DNA of 64,000 nucleotides, taken from the NCBI RefSeq assembly GCF_900156315.1, contig NZ_FTNI01000006.1, positions 248,001-312,000 on the forward strand. The letters are read 5' to 3'. The notes below the pieces were generated by a model, which worked only from the letters and a program-made list of their open reading frames with translations, was not told the origin of the DNA and did no database searches. Within the stretch, counting starts at the first letter, position 1, and each line of letters opens with the position of its first letter. Positions 25,747-34,869 of the stretch are shown one piece after another. Position numbers and translations under genes: made by a program. The stretch comes from Microbispora rosea. GTDB taxonomy: Bacteria > Actinomycetota > Actinomycetes > Streptosporangiales > Streptosporangiaceae.

Positions 25747-25816
25747 CTTTCCGGCGTACGGATCAAGGTGTACCTGCCGGCGGCTGTCCACACGGCATGA
25801 GTTCTCGATTCTCCCA

Positions 25817-25916
25817 GTTCAGTGACGCTGTTCAGTGGCGCTCTTCAGTGAGCATTGTTCGGCGGGTGCTGTTCGGCGTGCGCTGTTCGGTGGGTGCCGT
25901 TCAGGGGAGTTCGGTC
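25817..25916. repeat. Decayed tandem repeat, 13-14 bp unit, about seven copies
   Basis: Copies of GTTCRGYG begin at 25817, 25830, 25843, 25857, 25871, 25885 and 25899, with a shorter one at 25909; the last full units also share GGTGCT/GCGCTG between copies. Spacing is 13, 13, 14, 14, 14, 14 and 10 bases. It sits in the 625-base gap (25575-26199) between pntA and the mannosyltransferase gene. The rest of that gap contains the inverted repeat at 25729 and otherwise nothing recognisable. Confidence 0.75.
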
Positions 25917-26199
25917 CTCCGCGCTGCAACTTTCATCAGAAGCGCCGGTCGCCCCGGCTCGTCAGGGCGGAAACCCGAGGTCACCGCGGCTCGCGCGGGC
26001 GGCCCCCGGAGCCGCCCTGGCGCGAGGCCTCGGGCGGTTGGCATCATTGGCGATCATGGGCGCGGCCGCCGCTCGCCGTGTGGGGCCCAGGGGGAGTAGC
26101 AGGTCCGGGATGGACCCCGCTTCGAGCCGTAAGGACACGTGCTCCGAAGCGACAGGACCCCGCGCGGCGAGGACCGGCAGGTGCGAGAGGAGACGGCAC

Positions 26200-27423
26200 G
26201 TGACGGCTTTCGTCGAGGAAGCTGAGCACGACCCCGAACGCGGGGAGCGAACCGGGCCGGACGCGGAGGCCGCCGGGCACAAGGCTCTCCCCGGTGGCGA
26301 GACCGCCGCCGAACCGCTGCGGCGCAGCGCCACCGTCCGGGACGCCCTGCTGCTGTGGGTGGGCACCAGGGCGGGCATGCTCCTCGTGGCGGTCTACGGA
26401 GCCCTGATCGTCTCCGGTCAGAACCACGCCCCGCTGCTGGAGCGGTGGAAACACTGGGACGTCGGCCTGTTCCGGAAGATCGCGGAGTTCGGATACGACG
26501 GCGATCCGAAGCTGGAGCCCGATCCCGGGCTGCCGGCCATCTTCCCCGGCATGCCGCTGGCGATGCGCCTGGTGCATCTGGTGGTCGGCGACTGGATCCT
26601 GGCCGGCCTGATCATCTCGTTCGTGGCCGGCGCGGTGGCCGTGGTGGCGCTGGCCCGGCTCGCCGACGTCGAAGGGCCCGTCGGCGCGGGCCGCTGGGCC
26701 GTCGTGGCGCTGCTGCTGTGCCCGCCCGCCGTCTTCCTGTTCGCCGGTTACTCCGAGGCGCTGTTCCTCGCCTTCGCGCTGCCCGCCTGGCTGGCGGCCC
26801 GCCGCCGTGCCTGGCCGCTGGCCTGTGCCCTGGCCGCCGGGGCGTCCTGCGTACGGATCACCGGCCTGTTCCTGGCCGTCGCGCTGATAGTCGAGTTCGT
26901 GGTGAGCCGCATCCGGAGGGACGGCTGGGCGGGCTGGCGGCGGGGAGTCTGGCTGGTGCTGCCGTTCGCGCCGCTCTTCGCGTACGCCGCCTATCAGTAC
27001 TCCCGTACGGGTGACTGGCTGGCCTGGAACAACGCGCAGCAGACCGGATGGGGACGGACACTGGTCTGGCCCTGGGAGGCGTTCCGCACGACCTGGGACT
27101 CGACCGGCGGTGACGAAGGGTTCGGGCCGATGTTCCGGCTCGAGATCGCGGCGGCGATCGTCGGGGTGCTGCTGCTCGTCTGGCTGCTCGTCACCCGCCG
27201 CTGGGCCGAGTTCGTCTACGTCGGGCTGCAACTGGGCGCGCTGGTCACCTCCACGTTCTACATGTCGATCCCCAGGTCGGCGCTGCTGTGGTGGCCACTG
27301 TGGGTGCTCGTCGGCAGGGCGGGCGCCCGTCGCCGTTCGGTCATCATCGTCTACGCCACGGTGATCGGGCCGCTCATGGTGCCGATGCTGATGTCCTTCC
27401 TCAACAGCTCCTGGACCGGCTGA
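26200..27423 (+). CDS. PIG-V-like membrane mannosyltransferase
   Basis: A 407-aa protein with a 45-residue charged cytosolic N-terminus and about nine membrane helices. HWDVGLFRKIAEFGYD near residue 85 contains the Trp-Asp motif of PIG-V/GT-C mannosyltransferases, and LPAIFPGMPLAMRL matches the family's next loop. GYSEALFLAFALPAWL also fits. Such enzymes transfer mannose from a polyprenyl-phosphate donor on the outer face. GTG 26200 is preceded by GAGAGGAGA at 7-base spacing. It is monocistronic and downstream of the tandem repeat array. The acceptor is unknown. Confidence 0.85.
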   Translation: MTAFVEEAEHDPERGERTGPDAEAAGHKALPGGETAAEPLRRSATVRDALLLWVGTRAGMLLVAVYGALIVSGQNHAPLLERWKHWDVGLFRKIAEFGYDGDPKLEPDPGLPAIFPGMPLAMRLVHLVVGDWILAGLIISFVAGAVAVVALARLADVEGPVGAGRWAVVALLLCPPAVFLFAGYSEALFLAFALPAWLAARRRAWPLACALAAGASCVRITGLFLAVALIVEFVVSRIRRDGWAGWRRGVWLVLPFAPLFAYAAYQYSRTGDWLAWNNAQQTGWGRTLVWPWEAFRTTWDSTGGDEGFGPMFRLEIAAAIVGVLLLVWLLVTRRWAEFVYVGLQLGALVTSTFYMSIPRSALLWWPLWVLVGRAGARRRSVIIVYATVIGPLMVPMLMSFLNSSWTG

Positions 27424-27562
27424 ACCGCCGCCCTGACGACAGCTCGACACGGTGGTGCCGCCGCCATGGCCACTCCGGGGAGGCGTACGGGTTCGGTGAC
27501 GTGCGGGCGGGCGAAGACAAATGCAGATGCGGATGTTTCATCCGGCTTGACAGGATCGCGGG

Positions 27563-28291
27563 GTGGATCGACAACTGCTCAGCGCCATCGCCCATCGTGA
27601 TCACCCCATCGCCGCGCCCGTCTCGGCCGCCAACCTCGACCGGCTGCTACGCCGGGCCGCGCTGCCGGAGGGTGCGCGCATCCTCGATCTGGGATGCGGC
27701 GCGGGCGAGTGGTCGCTCCGGGCGCTCGAACTCGTCCCGTCCGCCGGCGCCGACGGCGTGGACATCTCGCCGCACGCCGTGGCGTCCGCGAACGAGGCGG
27801 CCGTCGGACGGGGGCTGGCCGACCGGCTGACGCTGCACACGACGCCTGCCGACGCCTTCACGCCCGCCCAGCCGTACGACCTGGCGCTGTGCGTGGGGTC
27901 CACGCACGCCTTCGGCGGGCTCGCGGATACGATGGAGGCGCTCACCCGGTTCGTACGGCCCGGCGGTCTCGCGCTCGTGGGGGAGGGCTACTGGGAACGC
28001 CCTCCCGCTCCCGAGGTCGTCGAGGCCGTCGGCGAATATCCGGATCTCGCGGGCACGGTGGAGGCCGCCGAGTCCAAGGGGTGGCTGACCGTCTACGCCC
28101 ACGTGAGCGACCTGGCGGAGTGGGACGAGTACGAGTGGTCGTGGACCGGCACGCTGGCGCGCTGGGCCGCGGACAACCCGGGCCCCGACGGTGAGCAGGC
28201 CCTCGCCGTGATGAAGGAGCATCGCGACATGTGGCTCGGCGGCTACCGGGGCGCCCTCGGTTTCGTCACCCTGCTCCTCCGCCGGATGTGA
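27563..28291 (+). CDS. Class I SAM-dependent methyltransferase
   Basis: A 242-aa methyltransferase. Motif I is ILDLGCGAGEWSLRAL (residues about 40-55), the acidic post-motif is GADGVDIS, and motif IV is YDLALCVGSTHAFGG. The C-terminal part has AEWDEYEWSW and a Trp-rich stretch that probably forms the substrate lid. GTG 27563 has no obvious Shine-Dalgarno and lies six bases after CAGGAT, so it may be leaderless. It is convergent with the small membrane gene at 28302. The methyl acceptor is unknown. Confidence 0.9.
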   Translation: MDRQLLSAIAHRDHPIAAPVSAANLDRLLRRAALPEGARILDLGCGAGEWSLRALELVPSAGADGVDISPHAVASANEAAVGRGLADRLTLHTTPADAFTPAQPYDLALCVGSTHAFGGLADTMEALTRFVRPGGLALVGEGYWERPPAPEVVEAVGEYPDLAGTVEAAESKGWLTVYAHVSDLAEWDEYEWSWTGTLARWAADNPGPDGEQALAVMKEHRDMWLGGYRGALGFVTLLLRRM

Positions 28292-28301
28292 CCCCCGGCG
28301 G

Positions 28302-28733
28302 TCAGCGGCGCAGCAGCCGTACCAGGCGGAACCCCGCGAGGACGCCGACTCCGAGGTGGGCCGTGACGAGGGCGATCTGGAAGACCCGCTGACCGGCCGT
28401 GAGGTCGGCGACGTAGCCGCCGTCGTAGAAGCCAGACATGAAGGCGAGCACTCCGGCGACGATCAGGAGGGCCGAGGCCGGGACGGCGACGCCGCGGCGA
28501 CGCCGGGTCGCGCCGACGACCAGCAGGACCTGCGCGATCATCATGGGAATCGGCGCCGACAGGCGCGCCTGCGGCCCGAGGGCGTCGAGCAGGGTCGGGC
28601 TGAGGCCGGCGGACAGGGAGATGATCGCGCCGGCGACGTCCATGGCGATCAGCAGGCCCACGCCGGCGACGAGCGCGGACGCGAGCGGGCGGGCGGCGGG
28701 CACGGTGGCGGGTGTGGCGGTGGGTGCGGACAT
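28302..28733 (-). CDS. Four-helix small membrane protein
   Basis: A 143-aa protein with four hydrophobic segments after a 15-residue Pro/Ala-rich N-terminus: ASALVAGVGLLIAMDVAG, IPMMIAQVLLVVGA, VPASALLIVAGVLAFMSGF and ALVTAHLGVGVLAGF. ATG 28733 follows GGAGAAG. It is divergent from a histidine kinase/response regulator operon and shares its control region, so it is a probable target of that system. No function is recognised. Confidence 0.8.
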   Translation of the reverse strand: MSAPTATPATVPAARPLASALVAGVGLLIAMDVAGAIISLSAGLSPTLLDALGPQARLSAPIPMMIAQVLLVVGATRRRRGVAVPASALLIVAGVLAFMSGFYDGGYVADLTAGQRVFQIALVTAHLGVGVLAGFRLVRLLRR

Positions 28734-28824
28734 GTCTTCTCCTCGAAGAACGCAGTGAATGGTTGCGGGTTCGAGAGTCCGGCGGGGGACGTCCGGCCGG
28801 CATGAGCCGCCGGTCCCGCGCACG

Positions 28825-28870
28825 ACGGGACATCTCGTCCCGTGACGACGGGACACGCGGATGGCAATAT
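28825..28870 (+). promoter_or_regulatory. Operator triplet over a divergent promoter
   Basis: ACGGGAC (28825-28831) and GTCCCGT (28837-28843) form a perfect 7-bp inverted repeat with a 5-base centre, and a third ACGGGAC copy is at 28848-28854. They overlap the -35 region of a likely promoter whose -10 is CAATAT (28865-28870), seven bases before the kinase start. The response regulator at 30905 is the natural candidate to bind here. Confidence 0.6.
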
Positions 28871-28877
28871 CCCCCTC

Positions 28878-30908
28878 ATGACGGACAGATCGGCCAGGCG
28901 TGCCGCCGTGGCGGCGGGCGCGCTGCTCGTCCTGGTGCTCGGGACGCTGGTCGTCGAGCCCCGGCTGCGGCAGCTGGGCGTGACGGGGATCGTCGAACGG
29001 TTCGACGCCTTCCGCGCGGTCGCGGCGCTGTCGTTCGGCGTACCCGGCCTGTTCGTGGTGGCGCAGCGGCCGGGCAGCCGGGTGGGTTGGGTGATGGTGG
29101 CCGTAGGAACGGCTCAGGGGCTCGGGCTCGCCCTCGGCGCGTACGGCCTGCTCGGCATCAACGACGGCGTCAACGACGGCACCGGCGGCATCGACGACGG
29201 CGCGGCCGGCGGTGGCGCCGGCCTGCCGGGGGACGACTGGGCGATGTGGGTGTCCAACTCGGTGTGGATCCCCGCCTACCTTCTGGTCCCGACGATCTTC
29301 TTGCTGATCTTCCCGGACGGCAGGCTCCCCTCGCGCCGTTGGTGGCCCGCGCTCGCCGCGGCGTACGCCGGCATCGGGGTGCACACGCTCGACTGGATGC
29401 TCCGCCCGGTGACCTACGAGCAGGTCCCCGGGCTCTTTCCCAGGGGGTACGCCGGCGTGCTGGCCGGACTCACCGGGGTTCCTGACGCCCTCAGGACCGC
29501 GGGCACGGTGTGCACGGTCGGCGCGGTGCTCGCCGCGGTCGGCTCACTCGTCGCCCGCTACCGGTCGGCGGACGAGGAGGTGCGACGGCGGCTCCAATGG
29601 GTGCTGGCCGCCGCGCTGCTGACGGTGGGCCTGCTCGGCGTCGCCCTGTTCGTGCCGTGGGGGCCGGTCATCGTGGCGCTCGCCGCCGTGCCCCTGCCGG
29701 TGGCGGTGTCGGTGGCCGTCGTCGCGCACCGCCTCTGGGATCTCGATCTCCTGCTGTCGCGTGCGCTCGCGTTCGGCGCCGTCAGCGTCGCCCTGCTGGC
29801 CGCGTACGCCCTGGTCGCGGCCACGCTCGGAAACGCGATCGGCTCCGGCGCGTCCGCGCTGATCGTGGCGCTCGCGGTGCACCCTCTCTACCTGCGGGTG
29901 TCCGCCGCCGCGAACCGCCTCGTGTACGGCGATCGCGACGACCCGGCGCGTGCGCTGCGCCGCCTCGGTGTGCGGCTCTCGGACGCGGGTGCGCCCGGCG
30001 ACCTCCTGGAGCGGATGGCCGCGGAGGTCGGGCGGGTCCTGCGCATCCACTACGTGGCCGTCGAGGAGCCGGGTGGGGTCGTGGCCTCCTGGGGCCGCCC
30101 CGGCGGCGCCGGCGCCGACTCGACTGAGAGTGTCCCGCTCCTCTACCAGGGCGAGCGGGCCGGCACGCTGGTGCTGGGGGAGCGGCTGCGCCCCAAGGAC
30201 CGTGCGCTGCTGGCGCAGCTCGCGCCGCACGTCGCGGTGGCCGTGCGGGCGCACCGCCTCGGGGCCGATCTCGAGCGTTCGCATGGGCGGTTGCTTGCGG
30301 CCCGGCAGGAGGAGCGTGACCGGCTGCTCTACGAACTCCACGACGGGCTCGGCCCCACGCTGGCGGCCCTCGCTCTGCAGGTGGACCGCGGCCGGCGCCT
30401 GGTGGACATCGACCCCGACGGCGCCAAACGGGTTATGGACGAGCTGTCGGGCCGCATTCGCGGCACGGTCGAGAACGTCCGTGCGATCGTCAACGACCTG
30501 CGCCCGCCGCCCCTGGACACCCTGGGGCTCACCGGCGCGCTGGCCGAGCTCGGCAGGGGCTTCGCGGGCGACCTCGCGGTCGAGGTGGAGGCCCCGCCCG
30601 ACCTGCCCGCCCTTCCGCCGCCGGTCGAGCTGGCCGCCTACCGGATCGCGGCCGAGGCCATGACGAACGCCGTACGGCACGCCATGGCGTCCCGGTGCAC
30701 GGTCAGCCTGCGGGCGAGCGGCGCGCCCGGCGTTCTGGAGTTGCGGGTCGACGACGACGGCGTCGGGGTGGGGGCTCCCGCCCGCAACGGGTTCGGCCTC
30801 GCCTCCATGCGGCGCCGGTCCGAGGAGCTCGACGGCACCTTCGAACTGCTCGACCAGGCAGGGGCGGGCACGCACCTGGTCGTACGGCTCCCGCTGGCGG
30901 TCCGGTGA
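28878..30908 (+). CDS. Sensor histidine kinase with GAF-like domain
   Basis: A 676-aa kinase. About eight to nine membrane segments occupy residues 5-330, interrupted near 95-115 by an Asn/Asp/Gly repeat ([15 protein letters not shown]). A GAF-like region follows (about 355-470). The HisKA_3 box is [20 protein letters not shown], then HATPase with [15 protein letters not shown] and [14 protein letters not shown] 28878 gives a short leader or none; an upstream in-frame GTG is less likely. Its stop overlaps the response regulator start. Signal unknown. Confidence 0.92.
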   Translation: MTDRSARRAAVAAGALLVLVLGTLVVEPRLRQLGVTGIVERFDAFRAVAALSFGVPGLFVVAQRPGSRVGWVMVAVGTAQGLGLALGAYGLLGINDGVNDGTGGIDDGAAGGGAGLPGDDWAMWVSNSVWIPAYLLVPTIFLLIFPDGRLPSRRWWPALAAAYAGIGVHTLDWMLRPVTYEQVPGLFPRGYAGVLAGLTGVPDALRTAGTVCTVGAVLAAVGSLVARYRSADEEVRRRLQWVLAAALLTVGLLGVALFVPWGPVIVALAAVPLPVAVSVAVVAHRLWDLDLLLSRALAFGAVSVALLAAYALVAATLGNAIGSGASALIVALAVHPLYLRVSAAANRLVYGDRDDPARALRRLGVRLSDAGAPGDLLERMAAEVGRVLRIHYVAVEEPGGVVASWGRPGGAGADSTESVPLLYQGERAGTLVLGERLRPKDRALLAQLAPHVAVAVRAHRLGADLERSHGRLLAARQEERDRLLYELHDGLGPTLAALALQVDRGRRLVDIDPDGAKRVMDELSGRIRGTVENVRAIVNDLRPPPLDTLGLTGALAELGRGFAGDLAVEVEAPPDLPALPPPVELAAYRIAAEAMTNAVRHAMASRCTVSLRASGAPGVLELRVDDDGVGVGAPARNGFGLASMRRRSEELDGTFELLDQAGAGTHLVVRLPLAVR

Positions 30909-31543
30909 TCCGCGTCATGGTGGTGGAGGACCACCCGGTGTTCGCCGAAGGGCTGGTCGCGCTCTTCCGCGATCTGCCCGAGGTGGAGGTCGCGGGTGTG
31001 GCGGGCACCGGCGAGGCGGCCGTCGAGCTGGTGGACCAGGTCGTTCCCGACGTCGTCCTGATGGATCTGCATCTGCCGGGCATGAGTGGGATCGAGGCGA
31101 CGTCCCGCATCACGGCCCGGCATCCCGGCGTGGCTGTGCTGGCCCTGACCATGCTGTCCGACGACGCGTCGATCCTCGCCGCCGTACGGGCCGGCGCCCG
31201 CGGCTACCTGCTCAAAGAGGCGACACCCGCCGACATCGTGCGCTCGCTGGAGGCGGTGGCCTCGGGGCAGGTCGTGTTCGGCGCGGCAACCGGAAGCAGG
31301 GTGCTGGCCGCTCTCACCGCGTCGGCCGTGCGGCCCCGGCCGGTGCCCGAGCTGACGGAACGCGAACTGGAGGTGCTCGACCTCGTCGCCGCCGGTCTCA
31401 CCAACCACGCCATCGCGCGGCGCCTGTATCTGAGCGAGAAGACCGTACGCAACCACGTGTCGAACATCTTCGCCAAGCTCGGCGTCTCCGATCGTGCCGC
31501 GGCGGTGGCACGCGCCAGGGACGCCGGCCTCGGCGGGCGGTAG
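30905..31543 (+). CDS. NarL/LuxR-family response regulator
   Basis: A 212-aa response regulator with receiver pocket ED8-9 and Asp54 ([11 protein letters not shown]), Lys in YLLKEA, and a C-terminal LuxR HTH with [15 protein letters not shown] and [18 protein letters not shown] 30905 overlaps the kinase TGA by two bases. It probably regulates the divergent promoter at 28825-28870 and the membrane protein at 28302. Confidence 0.94.
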   Translation: MIRVMVVEDHPVFAEGLVALFRDLPEVEVAGVAGTGEAAVELVDQVVPDVVLMDLHLPGMSGIEATSRITARHPGVAVLALTMLSDDASILAAVRAGARGYLLKEATPADIVRSLEAVASGQVVFGAATGSRVLAALTASAVRPRPVPELTERELEVLDLVAAGLTNHAIARRLYLSEKTVRNHVSNIFAKLGVSDRAAAVARARDAGLGGR

Positions 31544-31870
31544 CGGCCGGCGCCTGTCACCTCCTCACTTCCTCTTGACCGCGATGACGGATTTCACCAG
31601 CATGCTGGAGAGTTCCGGAAAGCTTGCGGCGAACCAGCGCCACCGCCGGAGCCGTGTCCTCGCCGCGAACTGCCGGGGGCGTCGACGAAACGGCTTCTCA
31701 AGGCGTGCAGTCGGCTCACGCACTCTCCTCGGTGCACACGGAAATTCGGAGTTTCTGGCGGGGCTTCTGAAATACCGCCGAATCGGCTGCGGAATGTCGC
31801 GGGACTTCAGCGCGAAGAGCACCGGAAACCGGCGCGGCATGCCGTCGCGGCGGGTGCGTACAGTGAAGAG
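31544..31870. other. Intergenic region with a possible minus-strand 3' remnant
   Basis: 327 bases. The minus strand at 31565-31743 encodes a basic peptide ending WFAASFPELSSMLVKSVIAVKRK-like sequence followed by a stop, which looks like the C-terminus of a lost enzyme but cannot be assigned. At the right edge TACAGT (31859-31864), six bases before GTG 31871, is a probable -10 for a leaderless transcript. Nothing else is seen. Confidence 0.35.
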
Positions 31871-32482
31871 GTGCTGATCCACCCCTGGGACGCCGGCACG
31901 GACGAGGAGGCGCTGGCCTTCGTCCGCGCGAACGAGTTCGGCCACCTCATCGCGTCCGGACGTGACCGCGACGTGCCGGTGGTCGTGCCGACGCAGTTCC
32001 TCCTCACCGACGCGTCCACGATCCTGCTGCACCTCGCCCGGCCGAACCCCGTCTGGGCGGCGATCGAGGAGAACCCCGCCGTGGTCATGGCCGTGGCCGG
32101 CGACTGGGCGTACGTCGAGGGGGCGTGGAAGGCGCTGCCCGGCGCCGGCGAGGATCCCCGGCTCGGCGTCCCCACGACCTACTACGCGGCCGTCCAGCTG
32201 GTCTGTCACGCGGAGATCGTCGACGACCCCGATGGGAAGCTCGGCATCCTGCGTGCCCAGCTCGCCCGCCTGGACCACGATCTCGCCGACCCCGCCGAGC
32301 ATCACCGGCGCCTGCCGGGCATCCGCGGCCTCCGGCTGATCGTCCAGAAAATCAACGGCAAGTTCAAGTACGGCGGGAACGTGGACGAGGACCACCGCCG
32401 ATACGTCGCGGAACGCCTCGCGGAGCGGGGCGGCCCCGGCGACCGCGCCGCCCGCGAGCAGCTCCTGCGACGGCTCCGCTGA
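31871..32482 (+). CDS. FMN-binding PaiB-family protein
   Basis: A 203-aa protein of the PaiB/FMN_bind_2 family, a split-barrel flavin protein. It starts IHPWDAGTDEEALAFVRANEFGHL, as family members do, and has TQFLLTDASTILLHLARPNP, then VPTTYYAAVQ and IVQKINGKFK. Members are annotated as negative regulators of sporulation/protease genes in Bacillus, but many are probably flavin or heme-linked enzymes. The GTG start six bases after TACAGT indicates a leaderless mRNA. Monocistronic. Confidence 0.88.
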   Translation: MLIHPWDAGTDEEALAFVRANEFGHLIASGRDRDVPVVVPTQFLLTDASTILLHLARPNPVWAAIEENPAVVMAVAGDWAYVEGAWKALPGAGEDPRLGVPTTYYAAVQLVCHAEIVDDPDGKLGILRAQLARLDHDLADPAEHHRRLPGIRGLRLIVQKINGKFKYGGNVDEDHRRYVAERLAERGGPGDRAAREQLLRRLR

Positions 32483-32617
32483 CCCCGCAGGAGGCCGGCG
32501 CGGTGCCGCCACAGGCCCGTTGCGGATCGGCGTATCCCGTGCCGCCATGGCCGGCATTCCCCACCGCCCGCGGAGCCGATACTCGGTGTAGGTCGCGCGG
32601 TGAGTAGGAGACGGTAT

Positions 32618-32788
32618 GTGGCAAGAGGGGTGCCGGGCGGCTATCGGATCTGGGACAACAAAGCCCGCCGATGGTGGGGAGACCTCTACGAGCTGTGCCC
32701 CGACGATCTGCTGAACGAACTGAACGGCGGCGCGAACCACGAGAAGATCACGGCACTGCTCAAACGGTACCGAGCCCTCAAGCGCTGA
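32618..32788 (+). CDS. Small conserved-looking hypothetical protein
   Basis: A 56-aa basic protein with GYRIWDNKARRWWGDLYELCPDDLLNELN followed by a helical Lys/Arg-rich end (described here in pieces: aromatic core YRIWDNKARRWWG, acidic PDDLLNELN). GTG 32618 is preceded by GTAGGAG at 7 bases; a longer start at GTG 32600 lacks one. Similar small proteins occur in other actinomycetes by recollection. No function can be proposed. Confidence 0.65.
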   Translation: MARGVPGGYRIWDNKARRWWGDLYELCPDDLLNELNGGANHEKITALLKRYRALKR

Positions 32789-32902
32789 TCCGTCGCCTGC
32801 GTTGTGGTGGGCATACGCCCGATCCGGCCGTGCGCGTGCTAAGAACTCGCACGACCGCGCCGGGGTGCGCGACTTGTCGTACCGGAGGTGTAGAAGTGTG
32901 GC

Positions 32903-33997
32903 GTGGCTGCTGAGACGACCTGGGCGCAGGTGCTCGCCTGGAGGCTGAGACGGCAGTTCGTCGAGCCCGCGGGCGGCGGCGACGCGGTGACGATCGCCCG
33001 GCGGCTGTGCGGGGTGCAGGCGCAGGTCGCCTCGTCGGCGGCGCTGGCCGTGGCCGTACGGCACGCGAGCCCGCGTCCGGGAGAGATCGAGGACGCCCTG
33101 TGGCGTGACCGCACGCTGGTCAAGACCTGGACGATGCGCAGCACGCTCCATCTCCTGCCCGTCGACGAGTTCCCCGCCTACCGAGCGGCCCTCGGGGCGC
33201 TCCGGTTCTGGGAGAAGGCCTCCTGGCAGCGCGGTCACGGAGTGTCCGCCGCGGAGATCGAGGCCGTCGTGGACGCCGTTCCGCGCGCGTTGTCCGGCCG
33301 GGTGCTGACCCGCGAGGAACTGGTCGAGGCGGTCATCGAGGTGACCGGGGACGCTCATCTGCGCGAGGCCCTCACGTCCGGCTGGGGCGCGCTGCTCAAG
33401 CCGCTCAGCTTCCTGGGCGAGCTGTGTTACGGCCCGCCGCGCGACCGAAGGGTCACCTTCACCACCCCGGCCGACTGGCTTCCGGGCGGCCGAGGGGAGG
33501 TGCTCTCGCCGGAGGAAGGGGGAGCGCGGGTGCTCCGCGCGTTCCTCGGCGCCCACGGCCCGGCCACCCCCCGGATGTTCGACGCCTGGCTGCTGCGCGG
33601 CGTCACACCGAAGGCCGTGCTGCGCGGGTGGTTCGGGGAGCTGGAGGATGAGCTCGCGCAGGTCGAGGTGGACGGCATGCCCGCCGTGCTGCCGGCGGAG
33701 CTTCTCGACGACCTGCTGGCCTGCCCGCCGTCGGAGGACGTGCACCTGCTGCCCGGCTTCGACCAGTTCATCCTGGGTGCGCCGCGCGACCTGGAACCGC
33801 TCCTGCCGGCGTCCGCGCGGCCCAAGGTGAGCCGGGCGGCGGGGTGGATCTCGCCCGTGGTGGTCTACCGGGGCCGGGTGGCGGGGGTGTGGGAGGCCAA
33901 GGAGGGGCGTCCCGTCGTCGAGCTCTTCGAACCGGTGCCGGAGCACCTCCTGGCCGCGGAGACCGACCGCGTCACCACGCTCCTCGACGGGCTGTAG
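32903..33997 (+). CDS. Winged-helix (HTH_42/YcaQ-like) DNA-binding protein
   Basis: A 364-aa protein of the winged-helix DNA-binding family related to YcaQ/AlkX glycosylases. Typical segments are LCGVQAQVASSAALAVAVR, LVKTWTMRSTLHLLPVDEF, LTREELVEAVIEVTG and VHLLPGFDQFILG. A role in DNA damage processing is possible, but the catalytic QxQ-like motif of known glycosylases is only partly matched by GVQAQ. GTG 32903 was used; its upstream region has GGAGG at longer than usual spacing. Convergent with the ABC operon. Confidence 0.82.
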   Translation: MAAETTWAQVLAWRLRRQFVEPAGGGDAVTIARRLCGVQAQVASSAALAVAVRHASPRPGEIEDALWRDRTLVKTWTMRSTLHLLPVDEFPAYRAALGALRFWEKASWQRGHGVSAAEIEAVVDAVPRALSGRVLTREELVEAVIEVTGDAHLREALTSGWGALLKPLSFLGELCYGPPRDRRVTFTTPADWLPGGRGEVLSPEEGGARVLRAFLGAHGPATPRMFDAWLLRGVTPKAVLRGWFGELEDELAQVEVDGMPAVLPAELLDDLLACPPSEDVHLLPGFDQFILGAPRDLEPLLPASARPKVSRAAGWISPVVVYRGRVAGVWEAKEGRPVVELFEPVPEHLLAAETDRVTTLLDGL

Positions 33998-34020
33998 CCC
34001 GCGGCCGGGGTCGCGGCCGG

Positions 34021-34869
34021 TCAGGTCACCTCCTTGCGGAGCAGGCGGACCAGGCCCGCGGCCATGGGGATGACGATCCAGAAGACGGCCGACGTGGCGA
34101 GCCGGGCTCCCTCACCCCAGGTCATGTCGCCACTGGTCAGCGGAGCACACGTGGTGTTGAGGTCGAGCCACTCGGCGAGGGCGGCGCCGACCGGGCCGAG
34201 CCTGCCGACGACGGCCCACAGGACCGGCGTCGTCAGGCTGATCACGATCGCGGCGGGTGCGTTGAGGAGCAGCGCGCCGAGGGCGAGGCCCTGCGCGGCC
34301 ACGAGCACGTTCACTCCGGTCCAGCCGAGCAGCCAGATCGGCTGGACGTCCCAATCGGCGGGAATGCCGCCGACCTCGGCCACGACGGCCGTGACCGGCA
34401 CCGCGACCAGCATGGCGAACAGTGAGAGCGCCACCGCCGCGACCAGGGGCGGCACGCTCTTGGCGGCGAGGACGCGATGGCGGCGCGGTTCGAGCACGAA
34501 GGTGGTCAGCGCCGTGCGGTGCGTCCACTCGCCGGTCATGGTGAGGATGGCGAGCACCGGGAGCAGGGTGCCGAGGGCGATCCCGGCGGTGCCCGCCAGG
34601 GTCTGCGGCTTCGGCCTGACGACTGCGCCGCGCGCGACGACCGACGCGACCACCAGCCCGACCATGACCAAAGTGATGATCATTCCGCTGCGGGTGTCGA
34701 CGAGCTTGCGGGCTTCGACCGCAAGCAGCCTGCGGAACGGGATCGGCCGGTCGGCGTTCGCTGTGCCGTTCACTGTGCCGTTCACTGTGGCGTCCAACGT
34801 GTCGTCTTCCGTGACGGGGCTCGGCGTGGCCCGCGTGATGTCGTGGGGGTGGTGGCCGGCGCGGGTCAT
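34021..34869 (-). CDS. ABC-2 type transporter permease
   Basis: A 282-aa permease. A hydrophilic N-terminus of 45 residues contains a short VNGT repeat (12-bp tandem units at 34756-34791) before an amphipathic PFRRLLAVEARKLVDTRSG. Six hydrophobic segments follow in the usual ABC-2 pattern. ATG 34869 overlaps the ATPase TGA (ATGA). With the ATPase it forms an exporter, possibly for a peptide or lipid-linked compound; such pairs often give self-resistance. It lies next to a divergent HK/RR pair. Confidence 0.88.
   Translation of the reverse strand: MTRAGHHPHDITRATPSPVTEDDTLDATVNGTVNGTANADRPIPFRRLLAVEARKLVDTRSGMIITLVMVGLVVASVVARGAVVRPKPQTLAGTAGIALGTLLPVLAILTMTGEWTHRTALTTFVLEPRRHRVLAAKSVPPLVAAVALSLFAMLVAVPVTAVVAEVGGIPADWDVQPIWLLGWTGVNVLVAAQGLALGALLLNAPAAIVISLTTPVLWAVVGRLGPVGAALAEWLDLNTTCAPLTSGDMTWGEGARLATSAVFWIVIPMAAGLVRLLRKEVT

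Noticed and set aside
25817..25916. Possible CRISPR array
   Set aside because: Units are 13-14 bp with almost no spacer and no unique intervening sequence; no cas gene is present.
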